From Lumbricus terrestris (taxonomy: Eukaryota; Annelida; Clitellata; Crassiclitellata; Lumbricidae): a stretch of 64,000 nucleotides of DNA. Location: assembly GCA_949752735.1 (NCBI GenBank), contig OX457039.1:28254920-28318919 (forward strand). The letters run 5' to 3'. The notes beneath the pieces are model-generated. The model did not search any database, had not been told where the DNA came from, and was given only the letters and a program-made list of their open reading frames with translations. This document shows positions 22,646 to 34,933 of this stretch, in pieces. Position 1 is the first letter of the stretch; every line of letters begins with the position of its first letter. Position numbers and translations under genes: made by a program.

Positions 22646-24846
22646 TGTAGTACAAAATACTTGGTACGGTATACACCATTTTGGTTGGTATTATAATTTT
22701 TTGCGCAACATCCGTAGGATCATCCGTTTCTGAACTTCTGAGTTAACAAATTATTAATACGGTAATACGTGTGTCTCTTGCTTTTCCCCATATGGTACAT
22801 AAATTCATGTATACATATATAATTTATTGTCTCGTGCTATTATTATTGCAGTATATATATATATATATATATATAGGGTATACCGTTTCACTTTTATAAA
22901 GTCGCTCAATTTAGAAGATATAACCTCGATTATCCTATAGGCCTATCCAGCTCATCGTGTACATTTGGATAAATAGCTGTCGACAGACACTTTAGGTCCT
23001 GTATGAAAGACTTTGCATTTTCTTTGAGCATGAAATTCTGAATTCTAAACAAATTTGTCTCTTTCAATGTAATCTTAGGAGCAAGAGCTGCATAGATCTA
23101 AATCAGTCCGATGGACGAGCTAAAGTTTGCTAAACGGATGGTTTGTTGGCAATATAATTTATGGCATCACCTCTTAAACTGATATCAATGCTGTGAACAT
23201 CGATATCATCGTCGTTGCAGCCATTATCATTCCTTCGTCATTGTAATTCATCCTTTTTATACATTCTAATTCCAACTTAAATTTTACCACTGAGACTATT
23301 TCTCTAAAAATAACAGCACTACATAAATTGAATCAATGCGTCTTGTAAGTGGAATAATTACTGCACGCGCCTGTAGACATAAAATTGCCAGCAAAAATTT
23401 GTTGATAGATCTAAGCATATACCATGGCATCAGTTGTCTATTCAAAGTAAGTATTAAATATATTTATGTTGTAACTTAATCGGGCAGTTCTTTCTCACAA
23501 CTTTGTTCGACTCTCTGCAAGAAAAACAAATATGAAGCCGAGTGGTTGAATGATCACAGAACGATCAAAGATATCTGGATACTCACAGTTCACTGATCTA
23601 TGAATTCCTGCAGCCACGGGTGACAAGGACAAGAAATTGCCTACATGTGGCTTTATCCCGCAGCTATAGGGGTATCATTTACACGGCAATGGTTGCTTGT
23701 TTATACGGGTATCGTTTACTTGGCAAAATTCATCTTAATTTCGGAGTTGTGGCAGATTATTTGATATCTTTTTGAAGCTTTGCAAGCGAGAAGCCAAACT
23801 GACTTCTGGCAATTCTCAATCTCAGTCTTCTTTTCTCTCAACCTTTCTAAATCGCACTATGCACTTATATAGTTACCTTAGATGTTATTTATGGTTTTAT
23901 TTATGGCTATACTTATAAGTAACACTTCACATACACACCTGCAAAATGCAAAGAGCAATGCACGCATATACACAAAATGGCAGATTTCTTATTCGTTCAT
24001 TTAATTTGATCGTTCGTACATCCTGCATTTTCTCTCGTTTTTCGTCATTTCCTTCAGGATACTTTTGCAGATTTTCAGTTTTTCACCATATATATACATA
24101 CATGTATATACACACATGTGCACACTCTTGTCTGCTTATCTGACTTTCTAACTCTCTGTCCTTTTTATGCCATTCCGTTTCAATGCTGCTTCTTCCGTCT
24201 TTCTCATCCTCTTATAACTCCTTTTCCCAATTCCATTTCCACTCAGCTCCCTCTTTCCATGCCACCTCCTCATTTATCCTCTGCCCTTCTGCCTTTCAGT
24301 TTCCTTCCATGACCTATTTCCCCTCTCATCTTTTCTCACACGCTGCAGTGCTTCTTCTCATTTTCCTTTCCTCCTGTTCCACTCTTTTCCATTACTTTCT
24401 TTCTAGTCTTTACGAAAGTCATGATGATGCAGATATAAGTAGTCTATATAGATAATTAAGCTCTGAGAGATTCTCAAGATCCAAGGCCCGCTGCAGAAAG
24501 AAACAACCAGCAATCCGAGAAAGAGAGTTTGTTGTGAAGTGGCATATTAGAAGAATTAGGCCAATAGCGACGTCTGCCGTTGTTGACAGATATAAGATTA
24601 CGTAAACTGGTTCTATAATAAACTATAAAGTGCCGTTCATGTATAGGTCTATATCATGCAGGAGCATTTAGGGTGTTTCAATACATCTTCGTGTATACAT
24701 TGCATGCACCATGTATACTATTGTATAGATACGATATACTTCAGGCATTGTCCAAGTTCTTATGCGCATACAAAGTAACAACTATATACATAAATGTATA
24801 GTATTGGAACGTTTGAACTTAAAGAACAGTATATTTGCACGTATAC
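22646..24846. other. Intergenic, no gene seen
   Basis: AT-rich. An AT run lies at 22853-22874, and 24118-24400 is pyrimidine-rich. No gene supported. Confidence 0.4.
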
Positions 24847-25000
24847 AGGGTGGCCATAAAAAAGTAACCTGGAAAGATTTTTTGCTCTGTACGAATGTTT
24901 AAATAACATTTTCCAGGCTTTAAGATAATTCGTATCTATAAGAACAACAGCCAAATGTCACATAACATTTCAAACAGAACAAAAGTTGTATCACTTTTGG
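24847..25000 (+). mobile_element. Mariner-type element end (left)
   Basis: TA followed by CAGGGTGGCCATAAAAAAGT, the terminal form seen in mariner-like elements. It contains CAAACAGAACAAAAGTTGTA, recurring in inverted orientation inside 33045-33216. Confidence 0.55.
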
Positions 25001-25577
25001 TGAGTTCACCACTGCTTTTTAACGATACAAAAACAAAATGCAACAAAAAGTAGCAAAAATAAATTGATTAAGTCACATCTCTAGTAATTGTTTTCAAATA
25101 AACTAGACATTGCCATAGTTAATCATTATTATTATTTAGTAAAGAAAAAGATACCATGCAGAGTAGCAGTCACTGTGAAGTCACTTATCAAGATGACGAT
25201 CAAGTTGGCAAAATAAATAATTTGCCAAATTAATAATTTCTTTACTGAAGCAATGAAATTCAAATTTCTAAAAAAAATTAAACTGGTCAAGGTTTCAATG
25301 ACATGCCAAATGCGTAATCAGGCACTTCATGAGCAGGGTCTTGGGGGTTAAAGCCATAACTGTCGCTTTATCTGATAATTAATTACAGTGAAACTGCATG
25401 CATATGAGTAGAGCTTCAGCACCTTTAAGAAATGTGTGGTTAATGAAAGAGGATTGACTCAATGTCCCTTGTTTGGGTTTGATAGCGCTTTTAGATATGT
25501 TCACAAAAACGTTGCGTGAGTCAGCCAGTAGCCTATATATTCGTTGGCGAAGTCACTCAGAATGGAGAGTGTTAATC
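25001..25577. other. No gene seen
   Basis: AT-rich. Possibly the interior of the mariner-type element, but no matching right end was found nearby. Confidence 0.35.
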
Positions 25578-25585
25578 GACAAGAG

Positions 25586-27201
25586 CATAGGCGTAGGAGA
25601 CGGGGGTCCAGGGGGGGCAAATGCCCCCCAAATTTCGGGCAAGTCTGTTTTTTCGGGCAAGTAGACCCGGGAAAATATTAACCAAACTTCTTGAAGTTCA
25701 ACGTTCATTAGTATACCACATTATCTCCCAGTTCCATCTTGCCCGAATCGAGTTAGATATTAGCTCACAACAATCATGGTGAGCAGAAATTCCCGAAAAA
25801 GTTCTGAATTTACGGTAGCATTTTATAAATAAGCTTAATGGCGAGAAACGCAGCAAATTCAAGAGCCAAAATTTGCCCGAAAATCTTGCCCGAATCGAGT
25901 TAGATATTAACTCACAATCATTGATAACAGAAACTCCCGAAAAATTCTGAATTCACGGTAGCATTTTGTAAATAATGGCGAGAATCGAAACAAATTCAAG
26001 AGCCGAAATTTGCCCGAAAATCTTGCCCGAATCGAGTTAGATATTAGGCCAGCTCACAACAACTATGGATGGCAGAAATTCCCGAAAAAGTTCTGAATTC
26101 ACGGTAAATAATGGCTAGAGTCACAGCAAATTCAAGAGCCGAAATTTGACCGAAAATTGCGACTATTCGTGGCATGTGGGGAAAATTCACAGCATGCAAG
26201 CTAGAACACGGAATTCACTGCCTGAATGACATCGAAATTTCTACTGGTCATGAGGCAAAATAGACACGATAATCTTGCGATCATCAACATTGAACGTGCA
26301 GATCTTGGTCTGCTCTCTGAAAATTTACAATCTTTTCCTTCTTGTCAAGTGTGCGGGATCAGGGTGTTGCACTTGATAGCTCACTTATATTACGGGAAGG
26401 ATAATACCTTAACTGAGAACATTTCCAAAAGTACACGTTCCTTTTATTTTCATTTAAGATGTCCCAGACTCCCAGTATCTTTCGCCGTTCTGTCTCCACC
26501 CATTGGCTTCCTCTCCGCGTTCACATAGGCTACAATCTAAGTTGCTCACTCTGATTTTCAAGGCTCAGCGGGGTTTTGCCCCAAATATCTTACCGACCTT
26601 ATACTAAGGCCTCACTCAGCTTCCTCCAACCGTCCACTTTGTTCATCCAACAGCCTTGACTCTTGCTTCCGCATTCTAGAACTGCAATGGCTCAGTCTTG
26701 ATCATTTGCCTCAATTGGTCCTTCTCTTTGAAATGAGCTTTCTCCTTGCGTTCGCTCTATACACTTTCTGCGGCAGATCTCTCTTCTTCATTCTCTCATC
26801 TTAAAACCTGCCTCTTCGAGCGCGGTTTTGCGCACTATTAGCGCCTCTGAACGGTTCACCCTACTGAGGCGCTTTGTAGATGATTAGATACAATACAAAA
26901 CAACTTAGGCCTACAATTATGAATTTAACAAGTTGCACGTGCGAAGTTTGAACTGGTTAAGCGTCAGGAATATATACATAGGATACATAATAAATTTGCG
27001 TATAATATGCCTAAAATTACCCAGCCTGCATGGTCCCTATAATATGGCCGGGCCCCGGTGTATTTGCCCCTTGTCCACGCGGGTGTGGGTGCAAGAACAG
27101 AGATGGCTATGTGTGCACGACGTCGATTATTCCGGGTTTAATTTTTCGGGCAAAAGTAAAATTTTTGCCCCCCCACTGCTGAAATGTCCCCTACGCCTAT
27201 G
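25586..27201. mobile_element. hAT-type non-autonomous element, 1616 bp, 8-bp target duplication
   Basis: Terminal inverted repeats CATAGGCGTAGG / CCTACGCCTATG and an exact 8-bp duplication GACAAGAG at 25578-25585 and 27202-27209. Inside the left part are three tandem units of 137-147 bp beginning CTTGCCCGAATCGAGTTAGA (25738, 25885, 26022). No transposase is visible. A LINE 3' end lies inside at 26226-26892. Confidence 0.85.
26226..26892 (+). pseudogene. CR1/L2-like LINE 3' end inside the hAT element
   Basis: The first 100 codons (26226-26528) are open, then the frame is broken by stops and shifts. Further on the plus strand reads L-I-F-K-A-Q-R-G-F-A-P-N-I-L, the post-polymerase segment of CR1/L2-type ORF2. 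The 3' end has two AGCGCCTCTGA / GAGGCGCTTTGTAGATGAT motifs and a GATACAATAC tail, like the other LINE ends in this window. Confidence 0.55.
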
Positions 27202-27209
27202 GACAAGAG

Positions 27210-27829
27210 AATAATTGAATACTGTATATTCGATGCCTGTAGATGAAGAGTCACTATTTGCGAACCCCACAGACCCGTAGAACCTGTTAGATTCCCATCT
27301 ATAGCTAAAAGTAGCCATCGCGTTCTGATTTAATCGTGCACTCCAAGGACCGTTTATTGTTCGATGAAGAAATGCAGCAAGATATATGTAGAGTAGATGG
27401 ACGCAAACACAAGACCGTCGTCTCTTGAGGTTGTTATACAAGACAAACATTCATCTACCATTAAGTCTGGAGATTTTAGAACCTGACAACCAATTGATCA
27501 GTGATCATGCATGGACGTATGCATGCTAACAGTCGTATAACGTATACGCTCGAATCTCATAACTGTCTTTCCTCGCGGAATTAATCTGTCGGAGTATAAT
27601 AGGCCTGTCATAGTAAACTGAGCACCCTTAGAAGAAGGAGAATATCATATGAATACATTGAGAAATAGCGGCAACATGCATGGAGATATAATTATATTCC
27701 AGGAACTCATAATTGGTCACGTGATTATAGAGACACGAGATCAGAGGCAAATTCAGAGGAAAAGTGACAGAGAAGGAGACAGCGGACGATATTGAAAGAA
27801 AGAGAGTAACCGAGAGACTGAGAGGCAGA
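27210..27829. other. No gene seen
   Basis: Unique-looking sequence right of the hAT target duplication. Confidence 0.4.
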
Positions 27830-27992
27830 GCGACATAGAGACAGAGACAGAGAAACAGAGAGACAGAGAGGCAGAGAAACAGAGAGACAGAGAGACAGAG
27901 AAACAGAGAGACATAGAGACAGAGGGACAAAGAGATAGAGAGACAGAAACACAGAGAGACATAGAAGCAGAGAGACAGAGACACAAAGAGGC
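27830..27992. repeat. CAGAGA polypurine array
   Basis: About 160 bp of imperfect ACAGAGAG units. Ser/Leu/Cys-rich minus-strand frames are artefacts. Confidence 0.88.
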
Positions 27993-28845
27993 AGAGGTCA
28001 GTTTCTGGTTTCTTTCATGAAGCTGACACTGATCAATTCTTGCGCTCTATCGAAGCAACAACTCTATCGCCGTAAATTTGACGATGATCGTCGCCTGTCA
28101 TTTCAGAGAAGGCGATGGATGGGGAAGAGGAGAAGAGATGGAAGCAGGAGAGGGAAGAGAGAATCCAGAAGAGGTAATACGGAAGAGGGAAGAGAGACGA
28201 GGGGAGAGAGTAGAGGCCGCGTGCTGCTTCGGTCCGCCTTAGGGATTATAGCGTCACGGAGCGAGTCGTTTTAATAGTCTCCGTCATTCTTTGTCTTTTG
28301 TCTTCGGATAATCTCTTTAGTTCTTCTAACGAGGGAAGGGAATGAGTGGGGGGCGCTGTGAGGGGTGGACATCCTTATTACGCCCTGCCTCTGACATAGT
28401 CGAGTGCACCCTTAAATCAACGGGGCCTCCCTCTGAGTTCTTCAACGGGGAGCCGCCGATTATGTGTCCGCTAGGGACGCTACAGGCCGCCGACGTTACA
28501 GGCTGTCGGCTTTGTCAATTAGTGGAGAGCCAGGTTCTAACCAGGGCGTGTCCGTCCAGTCGGAATAACCTTTGACCCTTCTCAGACGGACCTTCACTGG
28601 ACCGTCCGATACTTTGTAGTCGGAACCCGGTGGCGAATATAATTTACGACCACTGACAATTTGTTGCCTAGCCAACCATGATGCGTCCCTTTATTGGTGG
28701 GAAATAAGATATTCGGCTGTTGGTCTTTATAATAATAATCTTCTAAAATGCTTTAAAAGTAAGCCCTCAAAGGACTGTCTTTGTGGCACACAGTCGACCA
28801 TCGAAGCAGAGTTTTGGATTCGGAACGAGTAGTAAATAAACGAAA
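27993..28845. other. No gene seen
   Basis: Purine-rich to about 28220, then mixed-composition sequence without a recognised feature. Confidence 0.4.
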
Positions 28846-29000
28846 GATGGAGAGAAAGAGATAGACAGATACAGAGATAGAGAGTGAGAGAGAGAGAGAC
28901 AGAGGCAGAAGCAGAGATACAGAAAGAGACATGGAGAGGCAGTGAGAGGCAGAGAGCGAGAGAGAGACGGAGAAACAGCGACAGACAGACAGAGAAGAAG
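28846..29000. repeat. GA/CAGAGA polypurine array
   Basis: About 155 bp of imperfect AGAGACAGAG repeat, similar to that at 27.83 kb. Confidence 0.85.
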
Positions 29001-29272
29001 ATGTAAGGGCGCACGAGTCACACATAATATTATAAACAGCCTGAGGGTTGAAATGTCCAATTAAAACGAAGCATCTCAGACGGGTTTGTGCAAACTGTGC
29101 AAGTCAGCTCTATGCTAATTGACAAAGCCGTGGGATATTTATCAGAGTCAGTTCTCACATATAAACATGGAACTGAGGCGATCTTGCGATCACTTGATTT
29201 CAGTTTGGACATGATTGGTGTGAATTGTGACTGACTTAGATTGGTCATAGTCTACGCGAGAGACTAAGAAAC

Positions 29273-29722
29273 TAGCGTTGCCACTCCTTGGGTTTTTTCA
29301 CAAGATCTTGGGTTTTTCGATTCGAACTTGGGAAATGGGGTTTTTCTGAGACGAACTTGGGTTTTTGCTTGGGTTTTTTCGACCCAAAAAACCGGTAATT
29401 TTTGACATTTTTGGGGAAATTCTAGACATTTTCGGGAATTTTTTGAAATTTTTACGAAGATTTGTGTCGGATGACTGAAAAAAGGTCATAAGAATTTTTA
29501 CGAAGAAAAAACAAAGGTCATCAGAATTTTCGGACGGGAGAAATTGTGGACATTTTCGGAAAATTTGTGTCCGTTGACTAAAAAAAGTCATCATATCAAA
29601 TTTTTCGGCCGGAAATTCTGAAATTCTGAAAATTTTACGATAGATTTGCTGAACTTGGGTTTTCTTGGTTTTTTTTATCCCCTCCAACTTGGGTTTTTTC
29701 ATTTTTTAGAGTGGCAACGCTG
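29273..29722. mobile_element. hAT-type MITE, 450 bp, 8-bp target duplication
   Basis: Ends TAGCGTTGCCACTC / GAGTGGCAACGCTG with the 8-bp duplication TAAGAAAC at 29265-29272 and 29723-29730. The interior has repeated CTTGGGTTTTT words and AAATTTTxCGGA words in both orientations. No coding sequence. Confidence 0.8.
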
Positions 29723-30719
29723 TAAGAAACTGAGGTCGCACATAGTCTAGGTCTACATGACAGACTAAAACAACTCCGTTCTAACTGCAATCGCAGTCTG
29801 ACTTATTTCTGTTGATCTGTACTGTATACACTATACACGCTTACATTATGCATTATACATGCTTCTATATACATATGCAGACTTCATTGATTGCTTCAAG
29901 ATTAGGGCATACATCGGATACTCGTGTATACTTACGTCACTAGACAAATGAATTCATACCAATTTGCCCCAAATACCAGTTGTGTGCATTAAGGTCAACA
30001 GCATCATCAGTTTGGAATAGCATCCCTGCTGACACACGTCATGATCTGCCAACCTGAAGTTATTTAGATATTAAATTTATGTCTACTCTTAGTAAATAGC
30101 GCCGCACGAGACAGCATGGGGCAGCGCGGATCCATTCATGCAGTCAACCGTCGCTAAGCAACAATGACGGAATGACATGACATGACATGACATGACATTG
30201 GTAAATACGTGAGTCTCAAATTGGACGGGGGTTGATTGTCATATTGGTGAACCTATAGTTAACATGCACACAAGCTAATAGAAATACATGACATGATCTC
30301 AGAAGCAATAGGGATTAGGGATAACAATTACTTTTCGATGTGTGTCTTTTTTTTATCTATCTAAAGCATTCGACATGATGAATCATGAAATTCTATTAGA
30401 AGAGCTGGAACATTGAGGAATAAGGGTTACATAGGCTATAGATATAATTATTTGTCTTGATTGGCTGACCGATTATCTCATGTTCTTCTGCAGACAGTTT
30501 ACAGGAGATGATGTAATCGAAACTCTTCTTATATAATAATTATATGAGCTGAGATTGTGTCTGAATGCTTCCTCAGCGAATACACATTATTTCCGCCCAA
30601 ATTACTATAAGCCCGTTATAATCAGATCAGAGGTGATATATTCCACTTCTAAGAGCGCATCAAAAGGAAATTGTGCCAGACTATAAAGAAACCGACCAGG
30701 CGCCTTCAAGGCGTAAGTT
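29723..30719. other. No gene seen; short CATGA array
   Basis: A pentamer run of ATGAC lies at 30171-30198. No gene seen. Confidence 0.45.
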
Positions 30720-30888
30720 ACAGATGATGATGATGACGATGATGATGGCGATGATCATGACGACGACGACGACGACGACGACGACGATGATGATGATGAT
30801 GATGATGACGACGGTGATAGTGGTGATGATGATTATGCTGATGGTGATAGTGGTGGCGATGATTATGCTGATGGTGATGACGATGGTA

Positions 30889-30930
<42 letters not shown>

Positions 30931-30992
30931 TTGTTGTTAATGAGGATGATAACGACGACGATGAAGATGACGATGATGATAATGATGATGAA
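30720..30992. repeat. GAT/GAC trinucleotide array
   Basis: About 270 bp with an internal duplication of GATTATGCTGATGGTGAT (about 30830 and 30861). Confidence 0.9.
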
Positions 30993-33044
30993 GCCTTTAG
31001 ATCTATTCCTTTGACTTAAAACCAACTGCATGTAGATAGAAATCGTCTGTAAGTAACTCCTTTGTTTGCTATGAATGTCCTACAGACATTGGCAATCATC
31101 TCAATAGAAGCATCTGATGCTAGAATCACTGTTGCGTAGCGACGAATGCAGACAAGGAAATCAGTCATGCGCTAACACAGAAATAGCCTTCTAAGCACGG
31201 GGGTGGGTGGGTGGGTGGGAGCAAATGTGTGGAGAGGGTTTCCATTGCGTTGGATGCTTTTCATCATCTAATTAGAACCGAAATATTGGCAGCTGTTCAA
31301 AACGCCTTAGAACAGGTCTAAGAACATTGATGTTACGTCATGCATAGTTCTTTACTCAGCCTGCATCGTGAACGTATACATAATATTATGCAATAAATAC
31401 ACCTGGACGGTGTACTCGAGAAGTTTGACGACAGTTTTCTTGATTGCATGACTGCGTTCCTATGACGACCGCATAGACTCAGGAGAGATAGAAGACAGAA
31501 AGAAACGAGCCGTGTCAAACTATGATGACTCATCGGTTTGACATCAAAGAATTTCCGATACAATCGTTCACACTTATATAGCTGCAGCAGATGACTAATC
31601 TATACGCAATTCACGTCACCTGACTGACCTCAGACTTTCACAGATGGATTTTTTTCTAATAAACTGCATGCGTGTCAGAAATGAAATTCAAGTGCGTTTT
31701 GGTTTATAGCCAGTTTGTCTCGTTTATATAGTCACGCATAAGAAAAGCCAAATGCACTGACGGAGACAGAAAGACAGTGTCGGAGAGACCGCCATAAAGA
31801 TTCTGGCAGAGTCACTATAGAGTAGAGACACGTTGAGAAACCGAGAAAATTAGACGAGTTGACGAAACTACATGCAGGATGAAAGTGTATGTAATTATGT
31901 GTATTCTACAAAGAAACTCAGACATTCGGTTTGGAAAGTACACGGGGTCAGAGTAATACGAATATCATGCGAATGTACTTCGTGGGGTTTACAGTAGGCG
32001 GCCTTCATGTTTAATAGGAGTTGTTACTATGGTTATTTGGTTAATTCACCCTATATATATAGATATATATATATGTAGTGTGGCAAGTTGTAACCTAAGC
32101 GCTCACATTCCTGGCAGTATATCATGACGACTATCTGATTTGCAGTCATCACATTTCATCGACTGTAGTGTATAGACCTGCCCTAACTTAAAAGTCTGGT
32201 TGTAAGCCACAGTAAACACTCATCACAGTATATGCCTGTCTTGGGCGGTGTGACGTATACACCAAGACTAATGTCTTTTGTCAGACTACAATCACTACAC
32301 ACTGCGTTAATATCCACGAAGAGCGTATTTCCTCCAGACCTCAGCGTGAGCTGCACATTAAGGAAGGTGACCTAGGGTCAGATTTTTGAAGGTCACCGTG
32401 GATCCGATTGCCCACGCTATCGATGCTAAGACGGAAGGGGCTCAGGAGGCGACGCAGGAAAGTCAGAGGCTGCGGGGAACCTCCGCCGGTTCGCTCTTGC
32501 ACCCCCCGAAGCCTGCACGCCGATTAGAGGAAATACGTAGAGATGGACGAAGACATTAAAGCATAGGCAAACAGCCAGAGACCGAGACAGGGAGACGATA
32601 AAAGAGATAAGAAATACGAAGTAATGATAGTATAAAAGAAACAAAGGCAGATTAATGTATACATAATATATGAATTATATATGTATATTATAAATATATC
32701 TAGAACAGACGTATACAACAAGAAGAAATACATTTTGCTTTGGAATGATGTAAGGAGGCTTAAGAGGACGGGAAGAGGAAGGGAATGAGCGCCCACGGCT
32801 GGAACGATGATAGAATGATGGACAGATGAAGAAAATAAAAGATAAGAGCAGTATGTATGTATGTATGTATACGTATACCGGCATCAGTGCAGGTTGTCGA
32901 TATGTGTGAAGTTACAGAGGCTGCACTATAAGCATAACTATAAGGTCGACGCCATGCACTTCCTCCAATGTCATCGCTGTTGTTTATAGCAACCCGTGCA
33001 CGTGGCCAATCAACCTCATTCTCTTCCTCCCTTTTCCTCACTAT
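30993..33044. other. Intergenic, no gene seen
   Basis: Short GGGT run at 31201-31217, AT patch at 32053-32074, TATG run at 32848-32871. No supported gene. Confidence 0.4.
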
Positions 33045-33216
33045 AAGTGGTATAACTTTTGTTCTGTTTGAGATATTTTGATGAAATCTGGCCATCATGT
33101 GTAAATAATAACTAAATATGAAATGTCTATATAAGCCTGTAAAATTTCATTTCGAAATTCTTACTTTTGGTCAAGATATTGGCAAGACCTTGAGGGGTAT
33201 TTTTGGCCCACCCTGT
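33045..33216 (-). mobile_element. Mariner-type element end (inverted relative to 24847)
   Basis: Ends GGCCCACCCTG followed by TA at 33217. The reverse complement begins CAGGGTGGGCCAAAAATACC and contains CAAACAGAACAAAAGTTATA, matching the 24.85-kb copy. The terminal segments otherwise differ. Confidence 0.55.
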
Positions 33217-33489
33217 ATATACACGCAATTCTTCTTCTCCAATACTTCAAAACTAACACTGCCGAGACAATACATTGTATACACCACAAACTAACGCTGC
33301 CGAGATAATGTATACACCACAAACTATAGCACTGCAGAGAATCATTAAGACAGGATAGTAAAAATTCTTTAAAGATGGCCACCACCAGTGTCGATATTAT
33401 AGTTTTTAAGACTTGTCTGTATCTATAGAAGAGAGTAAAAGCAAGAAGCGCTTCCAGAAGAAAGGTTATTGTTCACAAAATACTTGACA
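33217..33489. other. No gene seen
   Basis: Contains a short duplicated word (ACACCACAAACTA) at about 33280 and 33313. Confidence 0.4.
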
Positions 33490-33815
33490 AAGAGGACATA
33501 TTCAGAGGACATGTTCAGAGGACATGTTCAGAGGACAGGTTCAGAGGACAGGTTTAGAGGACAGGTTTAGAGGACAGGTTTAGAGGACAGGTTTAGAGGA
33601 CAGGTTTAGAGGACAGGTTTAGAGGACATGTTCAGAGGACATGTTCGGAGAACATGTTCAGTGGACAGTTTCGGGGACATATTCAGAGGACTTGTTCAGA
33701 GGACATGCAGGTTCAGTGGACAGGTTCAAAGGAGATGTTCAGTGGACAGGTTCAAAGGAGATGTTCAGTGGACAGGTTCAAAGGAGATGTTCAGTGGACA
33801 GGTTCAAAGGACGCC
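33490..33815. repeat. Minisatellite (GAGGACAGGTTTA and variants)
   Basis: About 20 units of 15-25 bp: AGAGGACATGTTC, AGAGGACAGGTTT, then a longer AAAGGAGATGTTCAGTGGAC form. Similar peptides appear in all three plus frames because the unit length is not a multiple of three. Confidence 0.92.
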
Positions 33816-34538
33816 TCAAGATGTAAGGTCTTTATGTTAGTCACTCGTATACGTCTCTCGAGCAGTCAGGCCTAAGCCACTCTCAACGAATGATATGATC
33901 TTGTCTTTGCGAGTCAATGTGAAATATTATTTTCTCATCTGCTTTTCTGCACTAGCTCATTAGTAGATTGTGTTATAAAAGAGCTTTCTGGAACATGCAT
34001 TGCTGATGTGAAGCGTGTTAGGGGAGAGTGCTACAAGACGCCCAGGGCGGGTAAGATGCCCATCCCCTCTAAAACGGTTGAAAAGATACATATTCGTGTT
34101 TTAGTCGTCTCATTGCATGAAGCGACACCTTGTGAACCTCCCATAACAATAATATTTCAATATTCGAGATATTGACGCTATAAATCAATTTTCTAAATTT
34201 TCACCACTTTTGAGTAAGTACACATTTACGAATCTTACTCATTTTCTCTTTAACCGTATGCAGTACCAATTCGCGCATTTCAACGTTTATTCTGTGCTCA
34301 CTTGCAGTTGTTTTTATGGTTTACATAAGTCTTAAACATTGATCTCGTTCAATAAAATGGCGTCAGTAGAGCAGGACTCGAAAAATACAAGATGCCCATG
34401 GTCATGTTGAATACATGGGTAGCATAGAGATTACAAGAAGCCCATGGGCGTCTTGAGTGTATAGGAAACCTAGAGATTACAAGATGCCCATGAGCGTCTT
34501 TGATACTATGAGCAAGTGGCCAAAAATCGGTACCCACC

Positions 34539-34748
34539 ATGACACCACCTTTTACTCATAAAAATACGGGCCCATATGCAAATTTATCAGTGTTTATTGA
34601 ATCTATTTCACCCTTGCCCAAAACTTCAGTGAAATGGAAAGAATGCAGGAAGTGTAGATGTTGGTGTCATGAAGAATGTACAGACAAAAAGACATCCCAA
34701 GAATTCGTGTGTGACTTTTGTCACAAGTCTGTGAAAATGACAATATAA
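34539..34748 (+). pseudogene. Transposase C-terminal zinc-finger remnant (pogo-like)
   Basis: The 69-codon frame ends with a PHD/RING-like metal-binding pattern: C-x2-C-x3-C-H-x2-C, then about 14 residues, then C-x2-C (W-K-E-C-R-K-C-R-C-W-C-H-E-E-C and V-C-D-F-C, residues about 34-62). Such a finger closes many pogo/Tigger-family DDE transposases, where it follows the catalytic domain. The DNA-binding and DDE parts are absent, so this is a deletion derivative or relic. Position inside a TA-flanked element supports the call. A host PHD-finger exon is a less likely alternative. Confidence 0.55.
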
Positions 34749-34933
34749 TGACTTACAACATGAGATTGAGTTTTTGCTTCTTGAGTTTTGAATTGCTTTG
34801 TATCTTTAGGACCTTTTAGTCTTCGTTCAGTTTGTTTTCTTTCATGCAGTTTGTTGCTTTAGGCTAAAAATGCATGATCGTTTTAGTCAATTTTCATTGC
34901 TCCAGGATGCCCATCCTATGGGCGTCTTGTAGT

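Noticed and set aside
33490..33815. CRISPR-like array
   Set aside because: Units are contiguous with no unique spacers, and the setting is a eukaryotic repeat-rich genome.
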